Below are positions 35,407 through 44,700 of a stretch of 64,000 nucleotides of DNA, piece by piece (position 1 is the stretch's first letter; every line of letters starts with the position of its first letter). The notes below the pieces were generated by a model. The model was not told where the DNA came from and did no database searches. It worked only from the letters and a program-made list of their open reading frames with translations. The translations under genes and the position numbers were made by a program. Source of the stretch: an uncultured Opitutales bacterium (GTDB taxonomy: Bacteria; Verrucomicrobiota; Verrucomicrobiia; Opitutales; Intestinicryptomonadaceae); NCBI GenBank assembly GCA_900545705.1, contig URAK01000011.1, positions 13,499-77,498 of the forward strand. The letters are read 5' to 3'.

Positions 35407-36789
35407 CTATATCAACCCGTTTAACATTCCGTAAAAATATATTGGTTTTAGCATGTAGACCTTCAAGAACCACGCCAACCGGCTTTCCTTTGACATGTCG
35501 AAAAGCGAAAGCGGAAAGGATATTTTAGGCTCTTTTGCGTAGTCGAACTCGCACATTAAAACGTGTCCGTAGTCTGTAATTATGGGGCACGCCGCGTAAC
35601 CGTCGTACTTTTCCGACGGCTCTTTGCCCTCCATTATCGAGATGAGGTTTTCGGCGGCTATCAGATACTGCTTGCGTATAGCCGCGGAAGTTTTGCTCGT
35701 GGGGAGCGCTGAGGCGTCGCCGAGCACTATTATGTTTTTATGCTTCGGGTGCACGAGAGTCTGCTTGTCTACCGCAGCCCAACCCTCGGGCGCCGTCTTG
35801 CCCTTCTCTATCGAAAGCCCTGATTTCTTTATAAAATCGGGTGCAGTCATAGGCGGCAAAAAGTGTATGAAGTCGTACTGCTCCTTGGTCTCGACAACCT
35901 TGCTTTTTGAAGGATTGTCTTTGTCGGCTATCTCTTTTATAAAATACGCCGTCTTTGAGGAGGTGTCTATGCCCTTTAACTTTACATGCGTGGAAACGGG
36001 AATATTCCTTTCTTTGTATATTTCAAGCAGGCGCTTAGTGAAAAACGGGACGTCGTACAACTCCTTGGCTGCCGTGTAAAAATTAAAATCGAGCTTTTCG
36101 CGCGTGCCATATTTGCGGCTCAAATGCTCGGTAAGCATGCATATCTTTTTCGGGGCGCCGCCGCACTTATGCTTCGTGTAGGTATCGGTATATATTCCCC
36201 TGCCGCCGTTGCGCGCAAACTTTTGCATGCCGTCCCAAGTGCGTATTGCGCCCTGGTGGTCGTATATGCAGTATGCGTCGCCTTCGCCGAGTTTCTCGCG
36301 CGATATCCCCTCGACTCCGCCCCAGTTTATCTGCAAACCGGGCGCCAAAACGAGAAAATCATAGTCTATCGTCCCGTTCTTTGAGGTCACTACTTTGTTT
36401 TTTTCGGGATCAACCTCTATTACGGAGTCCTTTATCCATTTTGCCCCGTCCGGAATGCAGTCGGACTGTTTTTTATAAACGTCGTCCGCGCCATAAACTC
36501 CCCCGGCTATGAGTGTAAATCCCGGCTGGTAATAATGCAAATCCGACGGGTCTATTATTGTAATATCTGGATTTTCAAGGCGCCTAAGCAGCTTGGCAGC
36601 TGTCGATATCCCTGCCGCTCCGCCGCCTACCACCACTATCTTGCCCTTCGCGGAAGAAGTCGCTGCAGCAGCCGTTCCTGTCCCGGCGGCAGTCGCCAAT
36701 CCGGCCGCCGCCATAATCTTTACGAAATGGCGCCTGTCCATATTCCCGATTGATTTCAGTGTTTCTTTTATTTCCTTTTGGGTATCCAT
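35407..36789 (-). CDS. sqr: Tat-exported sulfide:quinone oxidoreductase, type II
   Basis: I use the start at 36789 (MDTQKEIKE), giving 460 residues; 36882 is an alternative that adds 31 residues without a known role. A twin-arginine signal (DRRHFVKIMAAAGLATAA, RR at 19-20) is followed by the FAD motif VVVGGGAAGISTAA (about 52-65). The two cysteines known to be redox-active in human SQOR are present: C209 in HKCGGAPKK and C401 in YDGYAACPIITDYGHV, and C174 lies in DAYC. The enzyme oxidises sulfide and passes electrons to quinone. Here the Tat signal implies a periplasmic or outer-face enzyme. It is divergent from the porin gene and stands next to the sulfonate-type transporter genes. Confidence 0.82.
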   Translation of the reverse strand: MDTQKEIKETLKSIGNMDRRHFVKIMAAAGLATAAGTGTAAAATSSAKGKIVVVGGGAAGISTAAKLLRRLENPDITIIDPSDLHYYQPGFTLIAGGVYGADDVYKKQSDCIPDGAKWIKDSVIEVDPEKNKVVTSKNGTIDYDFLVLAPGLQINWGGVEGISREKLGEGDAYCIYDHQGAIRTWDGMQKFARNGGRGIYTDTYTKHKCGGAPKKICMLTEHLSRKYGTREKLDFNFYTAAKELYDVPFFTKRLLEIYKERNIPVSTHVKLKGIDTSSKTAYFIKEIADKDNPSKSKVVETKEQYDFIHFLPPMTAPDFIKKSGLSIEKGKTAPEGWAAVDKQTLVHPKHKNIIVLGDASALPTSKTSAAIRKQYLIAAENLISIMEGKEPSEKYDGYAACPIITDYGHVLMCEFDYAKEPKISFPLSLFDMSKESRLAWFLKVYMLKPIYFYGMLNGLI

Positions 36790-37073
36790 AGGTATTGGCT
36801 TTTTGAGCGGATTTTCGCAACTCGACCGGCAAGGCCAAACTGTATGCCACCATTGCGGCATTCCGCTTAGTTTATTATTCAAAAATTGTTTATTTAAATT
36901 ATTTCAAAAGTTAATTATTTGTTTGCAAAAAAGCGCAAAATACATTGTATTTCACAAGAGCTTGGAGGAATCCGCTCCCATTTTCAATAATATTCGGCTA
37001 ACATTTTTATAACATTAGCCCTCCGCTTGAAAAAAAAAGTCTTTTAGAAATTTACCCCCCTAACCATAAAAAG

Positions 37074-38345
37074 ATGAAACTCCCAAGAACCGTAATGGCA
37101 GCCCTTGCGGCGGTAGCGGCGCTCCATCTCCAGGCTTCTGAAAAGCAGCAGCTGGATTCCTATGTAAAGTACGGGATTCTTACCCCATCGGAAGCTTCGC
37201 AGATCTCAAAGTCGATGGCAAACGTCATTCCAAGACGCGAAGATACGCGCAAACTAAGGCTTTCCAGCCGCATGCAGCTGCAATACGAATGGACAGACAG
37301 CTCACTAATTTCCGGCCGCGGGACTAATTCAAACTCTGGGGCCTCGTCTTTTCTCGCCCGAAGGATATTTATACAGGCAGACGCCGACCTCGGCGGCGGC
37401 TGGAGCGCCCAGTTCGGGCTTGACCTCGCAAGAACCCAGGCAAACTGCTTCCTAATCGACAACTACGTCGCAAAATCAATAGAAGGTGAATACATCGACG
37501 GAACCCTGTACCTCGGATATATGAAGCCCCAATTCATATATGAAGAAACAACTTCGTCGTTTGAGCTAAGCGCGATAGAGCGCTCTCCGGCAACGATGTT
37601 TTGGTCTGGAGCCGCAAGCTCAACGCGCATGGGGGTCGGAAACCGTTACGCAGGAGTCAGATGGAACGGCAATGTAAGGCAGATTCCGGGGTTAGCATAT
37701 GTGCTGTCTGTCACAAACTCTTACCAACTCTCGCCAACCGACGGAAGGTCGCCATCGACAAAGCTTATAGACAACTCACTCGCATATTGGTTTAGCGCAT
37801 CGTATACAATGAAAGGCAAAGAGGATCCGTGGAAGCTTAAAATAGGGGCTTACACTATGTATTCCTCTAGTGCAAATCGCGACAACAACTCGGCCATATA
37901 CTCGATAAATCCGTACATAGCCGGCAACTGGGGCAATTTTAATTTTTGGGCGGAGTACATCGGCTCGGTTGTCGCGGACGGGCGGGTGTCCGCCGCAGGA
38001 AACCGCGAGCAGTGCTCGCCGTACGGGATTAATTTTTGCGTGGAGTACCTGTTTGACACCGAAGAATATGGGAAAATAGGCCCCGTATTCCGGTACTGCT
38101 GGCTCGATACAGACGGAAGGGGCATAACCATTTCCGACGCCGTAAGGCAGGCTCCGAACGTGGGGACTCCCTTCGACCATGTGCAGGATTTTTACGCCGG
38201 AATAAATTGGTATCTAAACGGCAACGACCTAAAAGTACAGCTCGGGTACGAATACTCCCAGTTCTCAGGCTCAATCCCGCAATCACAGGCAACCGGTTGC
38301 GCGGAGGCACACGCCTTCCGCATACAATTCCAACTTAAATTGTAG
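37074..38345 (+). CDS. Porin of the phosphate-selective O/P type
   Basis: 423 residues with a signal peptide (about 1-22, ending ALHLQA). The mature part shows alternating aromatic/polar strands such as RRIFIQADADLGGGWSAQFGLDLAR and NFNFWAEYIGSVVADG. It ends in an amphipathic strand (AFRIQFQLKL), as expected of an outer-membrane barrel. The family pattern is that of the OprO/OprP-like porins, which have a short helical N-terminal stretch rich in Ser/Gln/Lys. It is divergent from the sulfide:quinone oxidoreductase gene and 75 bases ahead of the transporter operon, so it may carry its substrate through the outer membrane. The substrate is not known. Confidence 0.8.
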   Translation: MKLPRTVMAALAAVAALHLQASEKQQLDSYVKYGILTPSEASQISKSMANVIPRREDTRKLRLSSRMQLQYEWTDSSLISGRGTNSNSGASSFLARRIFIQADADLGGGWSAQFGLDLARTQANCFLIDNYVAKSIEGEYIDGTLYLGYMKPQFIYEETTSSFELSAIERSPATMFWSGAASSTRMGVGNRYAGVRWNGNVRQIPGLAYVLSVTNSYQLSPTDGRSPSTKLIDNSLAYWFSASYTMKGKEDPWKLKIGAYTMYSSSANRDNNSAIYSINPYIAGNWGNFNFWAEYIGSVVADGRVSAAGNREQCSPYGINFCVEYLFDTEEYGKIGPVFRYCWLDTDGRGITISDAVRQAPNVGTPFDHVQDFYAGINWYLNGNDLKVQLGYEYSQFSGSIPQSQATGCAEAHAFRIQFQLKL

Positions 38346-38420
38346 AGTCTGCGCACAATCATTTAATGCTTGAAATCGAGGCGTAGATAAAAAAAATAAC
38401 AATTAATAAAACACTGAGAA

Positions 38421-39401
38421 ATGAAAGCTTTTTTTAAGAAAACAGCAATTATAGCGGCAGCCGCCGCGACACTATGCCTTCCGGTCAGCGCCGAAACTGT
38501 ATTGCGCGTCGGACACTTTCCAAACATATCGCACGCACAGGCGTTGGTCGCCCACAGATTGAGCATGCTGGGCAAAGGCTGGTTTGAAGAAAGACTCGGC
38601 AAAGACGTAAAAATTCAATGGATGCTTTTCAACGCAGGGCCAAGCGCTATGGAATCCATCTTCGCGGGGGCTGTCGATATCACATACGTAGGGCCAAATC
38701 CCGCAATAAACGCCTTCGCTAAAACCCGCGGGCGCGATATTCGCATCCTCGCGGGCGCCGCCGACGGCGGGGCGTCGCTCGTTGTAAACCCAAAGCTCGG
38801 TCTAAAAGAACCGAAGGACTTTAAAGGCAAAAGTATCGGAACCCCGCAGCTCGGCAATACGCAGGACGTTGCATGCCGCGCATGGCTAATCGACAATGGG
38901 GTGAAAGTCACGCTAACATCGGGCGAAGCGCGGGTTATTCCCACAGCGAATCCTGAGCAGCTCCTGCTATTCAAACGCGGAGACTTGGACGCCGTTTGGA
39001 CAGTCGAACCGTGGGTCACGCGCCTCGAACAAGACGCCGGCGGAAAAATATTTCTCGAACAAAAAGAGGCGGTCACAACAATCCTCGTCACAAACAATAA
39101 AACCCTAAAAAACCATGCCGAGCTGGTAAAAAAGTTCGTGGCCGCACACAATGAGCTCACAGAATGGATTAACAAAAATCCCGCCGAAGCTCAAAAACTC
39201 GCGCTCGAAGCCCTCGACGCACTCATGGGCGGCGCAAGCATATCAAAAGAGCTCGTTGCGGCTGCTTGGCCGAGGCTTATTTTCACCTCAGAAGTCAACC
39301 ATAAGGAACTCGAAAAATTCGTCGAAGACGCCTATAAATGCGGATTCCTGCGAAACAAACTCGATATAAAAAACATCTTCGCCGACCAAAATAAGAAATG
39401 A
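38421..39401 (+). CDS. ssuA: ABC transporter substrate-binding protein, SsuA/TauA/NrtA type
   Basis: 326 residues with a signal peptide (about 1-25, ending PVSA). RVGHFPNISHAQALVAH is the classic opening of the SsuA/TauA family, and DITYVGPNPAINAF and GNTQDVACRAWLI are typical binding-site segments. The family covers aliphatic sulfonates, taurine, nitrate and related anions, so the exact ligand is open. Gene order and the sulfide:quinone oxidoreductase upstream favour an organosulfur compound. It overlaps the ATPase gene by 4 bases (ATGA). Confidence 0.85.
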   Translation: MKAFFKKTAIIAAAAATLCLPVSAETVLRVGHFPNISHAQALVAHRLSMLGKGWFEERLGKDVKIQWMLFNAGPSAMESIFAGAVDITYVGPNPAINAFAKTRGRDIRILAGAADGGASLVVNPKLGLKEPKDFKGKSIGTPQLGNTQDVACRAWLIDNGVKVTLTSGEARVIPTANPEQLLLFKRGDLDAVWTVEPWVTRLEQDAGGKIFLEQKEAVTTILVTNNKTLKNHAELVKKFVAAHNELTEWINKNPAEAQKLALEALDALMGGASISKELVAAAWPRLIFTSEVNHKELEKFVEDAYKCGFLRNKLDIKNIFADQNKK

Positions 39402-40204
39402 GCAATATTCATGCGGAACTCGAAAATGTCACGGCAAAGCTCGTCGTCGACAACGTAAGCAAAACATTCAATTCGGCGGGAGGCAAAGTTGAGGCTCTCA
39501 AAAACGTCAGCCTCAAAGTGGGCGAAGGCGAATTTGTATGCTTGGTTGGGCCAAGCGGCTGCGGCAAATCCACTCTGCTAAACCTCATAGCGGGGCTCGA
39601 CAAACCCGACAGCGGCACTATAAAAGTCGACGACACAGTCGTCACAGGCCCGGGGCGCGACAGAATGGTGATGTTTCAGGAACACGCCCTATTCCCGTGG
39701 CTCGACGTCTTCGACAACGTAATGTTCGGCCTAAGATTAAAGCCAAACCTCACCAATCCAGAGCGCAAGGAGGTTGCAAAATTTTACCTGCATCTTGTGG
39801 GGCTTGACAAATTCGCGCATTCGGCAGTGCATGAACTTTCGGGAGGCATGCGTCAAAGAGTTGCGCTCGCGCGGTCGCTCGCGCCGAATCCAAGAATACT
39901 TCTCATGGACGAAACATTCGGAGCCCTCGACGCGCTCACCCGCGAACAGCTTTACGGCGAACTCCAGCAAATCTGGCAGAAGCGCAAAAAGACGATTATT
40001 TTTGTCACACACAACATCCGCGAGGCTGTTTGCCTGGGCGATAGAGTAGTTCTTTTCTCGCCCCACCCCGGCAGAATAGTAAATACATTCGAGATAGACA
40101 TTCCGCGCCTGCGCGACATCAACGACCCGTCGCTCAGCCCATACACGCTCAAAATCACTGCCGCGTTAAAACAACACACCGACGGGAAAGAGGTTGCAGA
40201 ATAA
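39398..40204 (+). CDS. ssuB: ABC transporter ATPase, SsuB/TauB type
   Basis: 268 residues. Walker A is VGPSGCGKSTLLNLIAG (about 50-66), the Q loop MVMFQEHALFPWLDVFDNV, the signature LSGGMRQRVALARSL, and Walker B PRILLMDETFGALD with the catalytic Glu. These make it the cytoplasmic motor of the SsuABC/TauABC transporter. It overlaps the substrate-binding protein gene by 4 bases and the permease gene by 1 base. Confidence 0.93.
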   Translation: MSNIHAELENVTAKLVVDNVSKTFNSAGGKVEALKNVSLKVGEGEFVCLVGPSGCGKSTLLNLIAGLDKPDSGTIKVDDTVVTGPGRDRMVMFQEHALFPWLDVFDNVMFGLRLKPNLTNPERKEVAKFYLHLVGLDKFAHSAVHELSGGMRQRVALARSLAPNPRILLMDETFGALDALTREQLYGELQQIWQKRKKTIIFVTHNIREAVCLGDRVVLFSPHPGRIVNTFEIDIPRLRDINDPSLSPYTLKITAALKQHTDGKEVAE

Positions 40205-40980
40205 TGAAAAAATACAAAAGAATTTTATTTTCGGCGGCGGTTTTCGCGATTGTCCTATTGCTCTGGGAATTCGCCGTAAGATATTTTGAATTTGCCGAGT
40301 ACATGCTGCCGGCGCCATCGGAAGTTGCCGCGTACCTGTGGGGCGCAATTTGCGACCTCTCTCTCCCCAAGGCAGTATGGGTCACAGGGAAAAGATTGTT
40401 TATAGGCTATTCCATAGGTCTTTGCGTAGGCATTCCAATGGGAATGCTCTGTTCGCGCTTCAATATTTTTAAAGACACTATCGGAATACTCGCATTGGGA
40501 TTGCAGGCGCTGCCGAGCGTTTGCTGGGTTCCGCTTGCAATTATGTGGTTTGGGCAAGAGGAATCGGCAATGCTGTTTGTAGTTGTTATGGGGACTGTGT
40601 GGTCTTTAATTCTCGCAACCCAGCACGGAGTCACCAACATTCCCCCGATATATCTGCGCGCAGCAAGCACCATGGGTTCGCGCGGGTTGCACACATGGAT
40701 TCACGTTATCGCCCCGGCCGCGCTGCCAAGCATAATTGGCGGAATGAAACAAGGGTGGGCTTTTGCGTGGCGATCGCTTATGGCTGCAGAAATTTATGTC
40801 ACGATACTGACGGGCTTCGGGCTCGGGCAGCTCCTCCACTACGGAAGAGAGCTTATGAGAATGGACCAGGTAATCGGCATTATGTGCGTGGTTATTGCGA
40901 TTGGCCTATTGATAGACAAGGCTATATTTTCACCCATTGAGCGCAACCTGCAAAAGAAATGGGGAATTTCGTCGGATTAG
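40204..40980 (+). CDS. ssuC: ABC transporter permease, SsuC/TauC type
   Basis: 258 residues with six hydrophobic segments and the binding-protein-dependent transport signature near MGSRGLHTWIHVIAPAALPSIIGGMKQGWAFAWRSLMAAE. The start ATG overlaps the last base of the ssuB stop (TAATG). It is the last gene before the terminator at 41057-41088. Confidence 0.92.
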   Translation: MKKYKRILFSAAVFAIVLLLWEFAVRYFEFAEYMLPAPSEVAAYLWGAICDLSLPKAVWVTGKRLFIGYSIGLCVGIPMGMLCSRFNIFKDTIGILALGLQALPSVCWVPLAIMWFGQEESAMLFVVVMGTVWSLILATQHGVTNIPPIYLRAASTMGSRGLHTWIHVIAPAALPSIIGGMKQGWAFAWRSLMAAEIYVTILTGFGLGQLLHYGRELMRMDQVIGIMCVVIAIGLLIDKAIFSPIERNLQKKWGISSD

Positions 40981-41056
40981 CGCGTTTTTTAGTCAATCTC
41001 TGATTGGATTAAATTTGCCGGATTAGCATTCTCCCGCGCACAAGCTCTGGCTAAAT

Positions 41057-41088
41057 AAAAAGCCGCCGCGATTCGGCGGTTTTTTATT
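41057..41088 (+). terminator. Rho-independent terminator after ssuC
   Basis: CCGCCG (41063-41068) pairs with CGGCGG (41074-41079) around a 5-base loop and is followed by a T run. A flanking A-run allows extra A-T pairs. Confidence 0.85.
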
Positions 41089-42020
41089 TGTGGAAACCAA
41101 AAGGCTTTCATAAAAAAAGCGGCAGCGCGTTTCCCATAAAATATTTTTTAGAAATGGAGGCTAAAATTTTTTATATTTTACAATATTCGTTAGTTCTTGT
41201 TTTTATTCTACTTTTTTTCAATTTCTGCGTTCTGGAAGCCTTTTAGGGGTTGTTCTAAAAAAGCCGATTGCCCCACTCTCGGCGACCCACACTGCCAAAA
41301 TTTTTAAGGTATTTTTACGTCTTTTTATCAATTCGGATTTTGACTTGGGAATTCCGCATGCGCCGTTTCAAAACTCAGAATTTTATATAAAAAACATAGC
41401 GGCATGATATAAAAGCAGTAAAGCGGAATTGAGAGTGCATGCCAATATGCGAAGTTTAAGTATTTGCATCTCTTGAACTGCATAAATTTCAATAAAAATT
41501 TTTTTGCAAACATCTATACAGATATATCAGCGCTCCCTCTTTTTATTACTTAAATGCATAAAACGATCACATTGCATTTAAAATGGGCAGACCAAGTGAA
41601 AATATCTTATATTGCTTTCAAATATAAAATCTTCCTGAACACCGCGCGCCGACTTCCGCGATTTTTCACTTTCTCTATATTACTTGGGATTTTTTTCAAA
41701 AAGCGCCGCTTTACACACAAAGAAATGCGCGCGCCGCTTAAAGTAAAATCTTTCAAAGAAATTTTTGACGGCGTTTTTACAAGAAAGCACGTTTTTAAAA
41801 GTCAACTTATCTATCCTAAAAATACCGCAAACCTTGTGCGTTAAGATGCATGCAAAAGCGGATTCTAAGCCAGGCGTGGCATGCTTCGCCGGATTTTATC
41901 CCCCTTTTCCCAAGTCGGTTTGCCATGCGCAAAAAGTTTTAAAAATGCAACTCTTGGAAGTTTTATTTATCGCTTCATCGAAATTTTTTAGAACTACAAT
42001 TTGCCTAGCGCGCATTCCCA
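41089..42020. other. Gene-free stretch between the transporter and rhamnose genes
   Basis: More than 900 bases of AT-rich sequence. Short frames here (for example 41554-41844 plus) are Lys/Phe/Ile-rich with no signal or motif. I see no RNA gene. The rhamnose operon ends at a terminator at its right edge. Confidence 0.5.
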
Positions 42021-42027
42021 AAAAATA

Positions 42028-42047
42028 GGCGCGCCGTAAAGCGCGCC
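42028..42047 (-). terminator. Terminator of the rhaA-rhaT operon
   Basis: A perfect 7-bp stem (GGCGCGC 42028-42034 with GCGCGCC 42041-42047) is followed on the minus strand by TATTTTTTGGG, about 165 bases beyond the rhaT stop. Confidence 0.75.
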
Positions 42048-42111
42048 CAAAAATAAAGTACGAATTTTACAGGTCTTACTGCCCTCCCCCGGCAAGCATT
42101 CTAAACCGCAA

Positions 42112-42214
42112 GCCTGATTGAGGAGAGCGACAAACGCAAGCTTGCTCTAAAAAATGGCAATCATTTAATTCCGAGAGCAACGCGCCTGATTGCGGAGAGC
42201 GACAGTCGCAAGCT
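42112..42214. repeat. Two imperfect 31-base direct repeats
   Basis: GCCTGATTG-GGAGAGCGACA--CGCAAGCT at 42112-42142 is repeated at 42184-42214, 72 bases away, with about 28 of 31 bases the same. The second copy reaches the rhaT stop codon. They lie between the rhaT stop and the operon terminator. Confidence 0.6.
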
Positions 42215-43268
42215 ACACGCTGTTGCCAAGCCCAATCACAAATGTGGACGATATTAGAACAAGTATCCCTAGCCACAACACAGTTTTTGTCAACGCGCTC
42301 GTGCCCTTCCATTCGCGCAATGCAAGAGCCCACAACGCCGCAAATATTATTATAAAAGACATGTGCAGCGACCAGCTTGAAAAGTCGTATTCCTTCCCAA
42401 GTTGCGTAGTTCCCATTCCGTAAAAGAAGAATTGGCCATACCAGCAAACGCCAGCCATCGCGCAAAGAATAAAATTGGCTATCCCCAAGCGCGCACCCGC
42501 AGAAACTATATCCCCCGCGCTTTTGTTCTTTACGAGCATGTAGCCGCAAATTAAAAGATTGCTTATAAAGCCACCCCAAAGAGTCACGACGAGTACAGCG
42601 TTGTTCTTAAAAAACTCAGCGGAATCGGGCGCAAGCGCTCCGGTATCCACCGCAATGGCTTTTGCGACCTCCGCAATCGGAGAGCCTATTGAGAGGGAAA
42701 ACGAGAATCCCGCGCTGAACAGCCCGCAGAAAACCGCAACTGCCAATCCCTTTTTAAGATTGAATTCCGGGAGCGAATCCACGCGCGCGCACTCGCGCTC
42801 TTTCATCACCCCCGCAAGCCCGTTTATGATTATCCCCAAGACGCCTATTACCACGCCGGTCATAACGATTAACCCTCCGGTCGTGGTAAAAATATCGAGA
42901 AAAGTTCCCGAGACAATCGGCGGAATGAGCGTCCCGAAAATCGCGCATGTTCCGAGCGCGACGGCGACTCCGAGCCCCAGCCCGAGATACCGCATAGTCA
43001 GCCCGTACGCGACATTCCCGAAGCCCCACATTCCGCCAAATAGGGCAGTGAGCAGAAGTATGTGGCCATCTGTCTGCGCAATAGCCTGCGGCCATGACGG
43101 CATCGTTATCGTGGCGACTATCATTGGAGTCAGGAGCCACGCGACAATTCCCATGGCAATCCACGCCACTTCCCAACGCCATTTTTTTACGAACTTAATC
43201 GGTACGTAAAACGACGCCGACGCGAAACCGCCTATCCCATGGAGAAAAACACCGAGCAATGGATTCAT
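42213..43268 (-). CDS. rhaT: L-rhamnose/H+ symporter
   Basis: 351 residues with about ten hydrophobic segments. The opening LLGVFLHGIGGFASASFYVPIKFVKKWRWE and GGMWGFGNVAYGLTMRYLGLGLGVAVALGTCAIFGTLIPP match the RhaT family. It brings L-rhamnose into the cytoplasm with protons. It starts 2 bases after the rhaA stop and so is the second gene of the rhaA-rhaT operon. No rhamnulose kinase or aldolase is in the window. Confidence 0.94.
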   Translation of the reverse strand: MNPLLGVFLHGIGGFASASFYVPIKFVKKWRWEVAWIAMGIVAWLLTPMIVATITMPSWPQAIAQTDGHILLLTALFGGMWGFGNVAYGLTMRYLGLGLGVAVALGTCAIFGTLIPPIVSGTFLDIFTTTGGLIVMTGVVIGVLGIIINGLAGVMKERECARVDSLPEFNLKKGLAVAVFCGLFSAGFSFSLSIGSPIAEVAKAIAVDTGALAPDSAEFFKNNAVLVVTLWGGFISNLLICGYMLVKNKSAGDIVSAGARLGIANFILCAMAGVCWYGQFFFYGMGTTQLGKEYDFSSWSLHMSFIIIFAALWALALREWKGTSALTKTVLWLGILVLISSTFVIGLGNSV

Positions 43269-43270
43269 TT

Positions 43271-44524
43271 TTATTTACGCTTCATGATTACGCCGCGCTC
43301 GTACTTTTTAACGGAGTCGAGCATTTTAATCCCGCACGGAACGCCAGCGCGCTTGCAGTATTCCGCCCAGACGTCGCCCGACGGCAGATTTTGGGACTCC
43401 TCGACAAGCGCCAAGCGCCTTCCGTAATCTCCGGAATTTTCCGCCGAGCGCAACATCGCAAGCGGGTCGAGAAGCGCCAAAAGCAGACTCTTGCGCGCCG
43501 CCCTCATGCCTATCGCCCAAGCAAATATTCTATTTATGCTCGCATCGAAGAAGTCCATGCCAATGTGGACTCTCGAAAGGCCTCCGCAGCGGACGACTTC
43601 GCGCATTGCCGCAACAGTCGGGTCGTCCGAGACTACGACATGGTCGCTGTCCCAGCGCACTCCGCGCGAGACGTGCAGCAGCAGTTCAGGCACGAACATC
43701 AGCATTGATGAAATTTTATCGGCGATTGTTTCCGTCGGGTGGAAGTGCCCCGAATCGAGAGTGAGTATAAGGCCGTTTTTGACCGCATAGCCCATGAAAA
43801 ATTCGTGGGAACCCACGACATAGCTTTCGCTGCCTATGCCAAAGAGCTTGCTCTCGACGGCGTCGCGCGCGTACTTCTTCGAAATTTTTACTGAAAATAT
43901 TTCGTCGAGAGAGTCCGCCATGCGCTCGCGTGGCGAAAGTCTGTCGGCGGGGAAATCCTTCATTCCGTCCGGCATCCAGAAATTTGTTATGACTGTGTCA
44001 GACAGGGCCTTGCCTATTTTTTCCGCTATTTTTCGGCAAGCAATCGCGTGGGCTATCCAAAATTTGCGGACAGACTTGTCGGCGCTTGAGAGCGTGAACC
44101 CGTCCGCCGCAAGCGGGTGTGAGAAAAATGTCGGGTTGAAATCGATGCCCATTTTGCGTGCTTTGCACCAATCCGCCCAGCCCTTAAAGTTGTCGAAGGA
44201 AATTTCGTCGCGGTCGACTTTCTTCCCGAAAAATTCGCCGTATATGGCATGCAGGTTTATGCGCGTCTTGCCGGGAATATATTTTAGGGCTTCATCTATA
44301 TCGGCCCTCAGCTCGTCCACGCTACGGGCTTTGCCGGGAAAATTTCCGGTCGCCTGTATGCCGCCGCAACCCAATGTCGCGTCGGGAGTCTCAAACCCGC
44401 CGACGTCGTCGCCCTGCCAGCAGTGCATTGAAAGCGGTATTTTGTCGAGTACCTCCATCGCCTTTTCGGTGTCTACACCAAAATCGGCGTATATCTGTTT
44501 TGCAGTATTATAACTTGATGCCAT
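43271..44524 (-). CDS. rhaA: L-rhamnose isomerase
   Basis: 417 residues. It shows the metal-binding barrel of RhaA: MHCWQGDDVGGFET (about 33-46), GHFHPTETIADKISSML, WDSDHVVV, and the family segment DFFDASINRIFAWAIGMRAARKSLL. It converts L-rhamnose to L-rhamnulose with Mn2+. It is the first gene of the rhamnose operon, divergent from glycerate kinase across a 176-base control region holding an 11-bp inverted repeat. Confidence 0.95.
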   Translation of the reverse strand: MASSYNTAKQIYADFGVDTEKAMEVLDKIPLSMHCWQGDDVGGFETPDATLGCGGIQATGNFPGKARSVDELRADIDEALKYIPGKTRINLHAIYGEFFGKKVDRDEISFDNFKGWADWCKARKMGIDFNPTFFSHPLAADGFTLSSADKSVRKFWIAHAIACRKIAEKIGKALSDTVITNFWMPDGMKDFPADRLSPRERMADSLDEIFSVKISKKYARDAVESKLFGIGSESYVVGSHEFFMGYAVKNGLILTLDSGHFHPTETIADKISSMLMFVPELLLHVSRGVRWDSDHVVVSDDPTVAAMREVVRCGGLSRVHIGMDFFDASINRIFAWAIGMRAARKSLLLALLDPLAMLRSAENSGDYGRRLALVEESQNLPSGDVWAEYCKRAGVPCGIKMLDSVKKYERGVIMKRK

Positions 44525-44571
44525 ATGAAACCATATTTGTTTTATTTTGTTTTATTTTCAAGTTTTTTTTG

Positions 44572-44615
44572 ATTTTCTTTGAAACAAAAAGAAAACCCAA
44601 GCAATCAAAGAAAAT
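44572..44615. promoter_or_regulatory. Candidate operator between rhaA and glycerate kinase
   Basis: ATTTTCTTTGA (44572-44582) and TCAAAGAAAAT (44605-44615) form a perfect 11-bp inverted repeat with centres about 33 bases (three helical turns) apart, inside the divergent promoter region. It could bind a regulator of both genes. The region is AT-rich, which lowers the weight of the match. Confidence 0.45.
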
Positions 44616-44700
44616 TTAGCTAAAAAAAAATATTGTATTTTGTTAGTTTTTCTTTAGAGTTAAAAATAATAAGATGTAGTCTTTGCACATAAAGGAATCT

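Noticed and set aside
42076..42579. Minus-strand frame of 167 codons over the end of rhaT
   Set aside because: It overlaps rhaT in another frame and only looks repetitive because it covers the two 31-base repeats.
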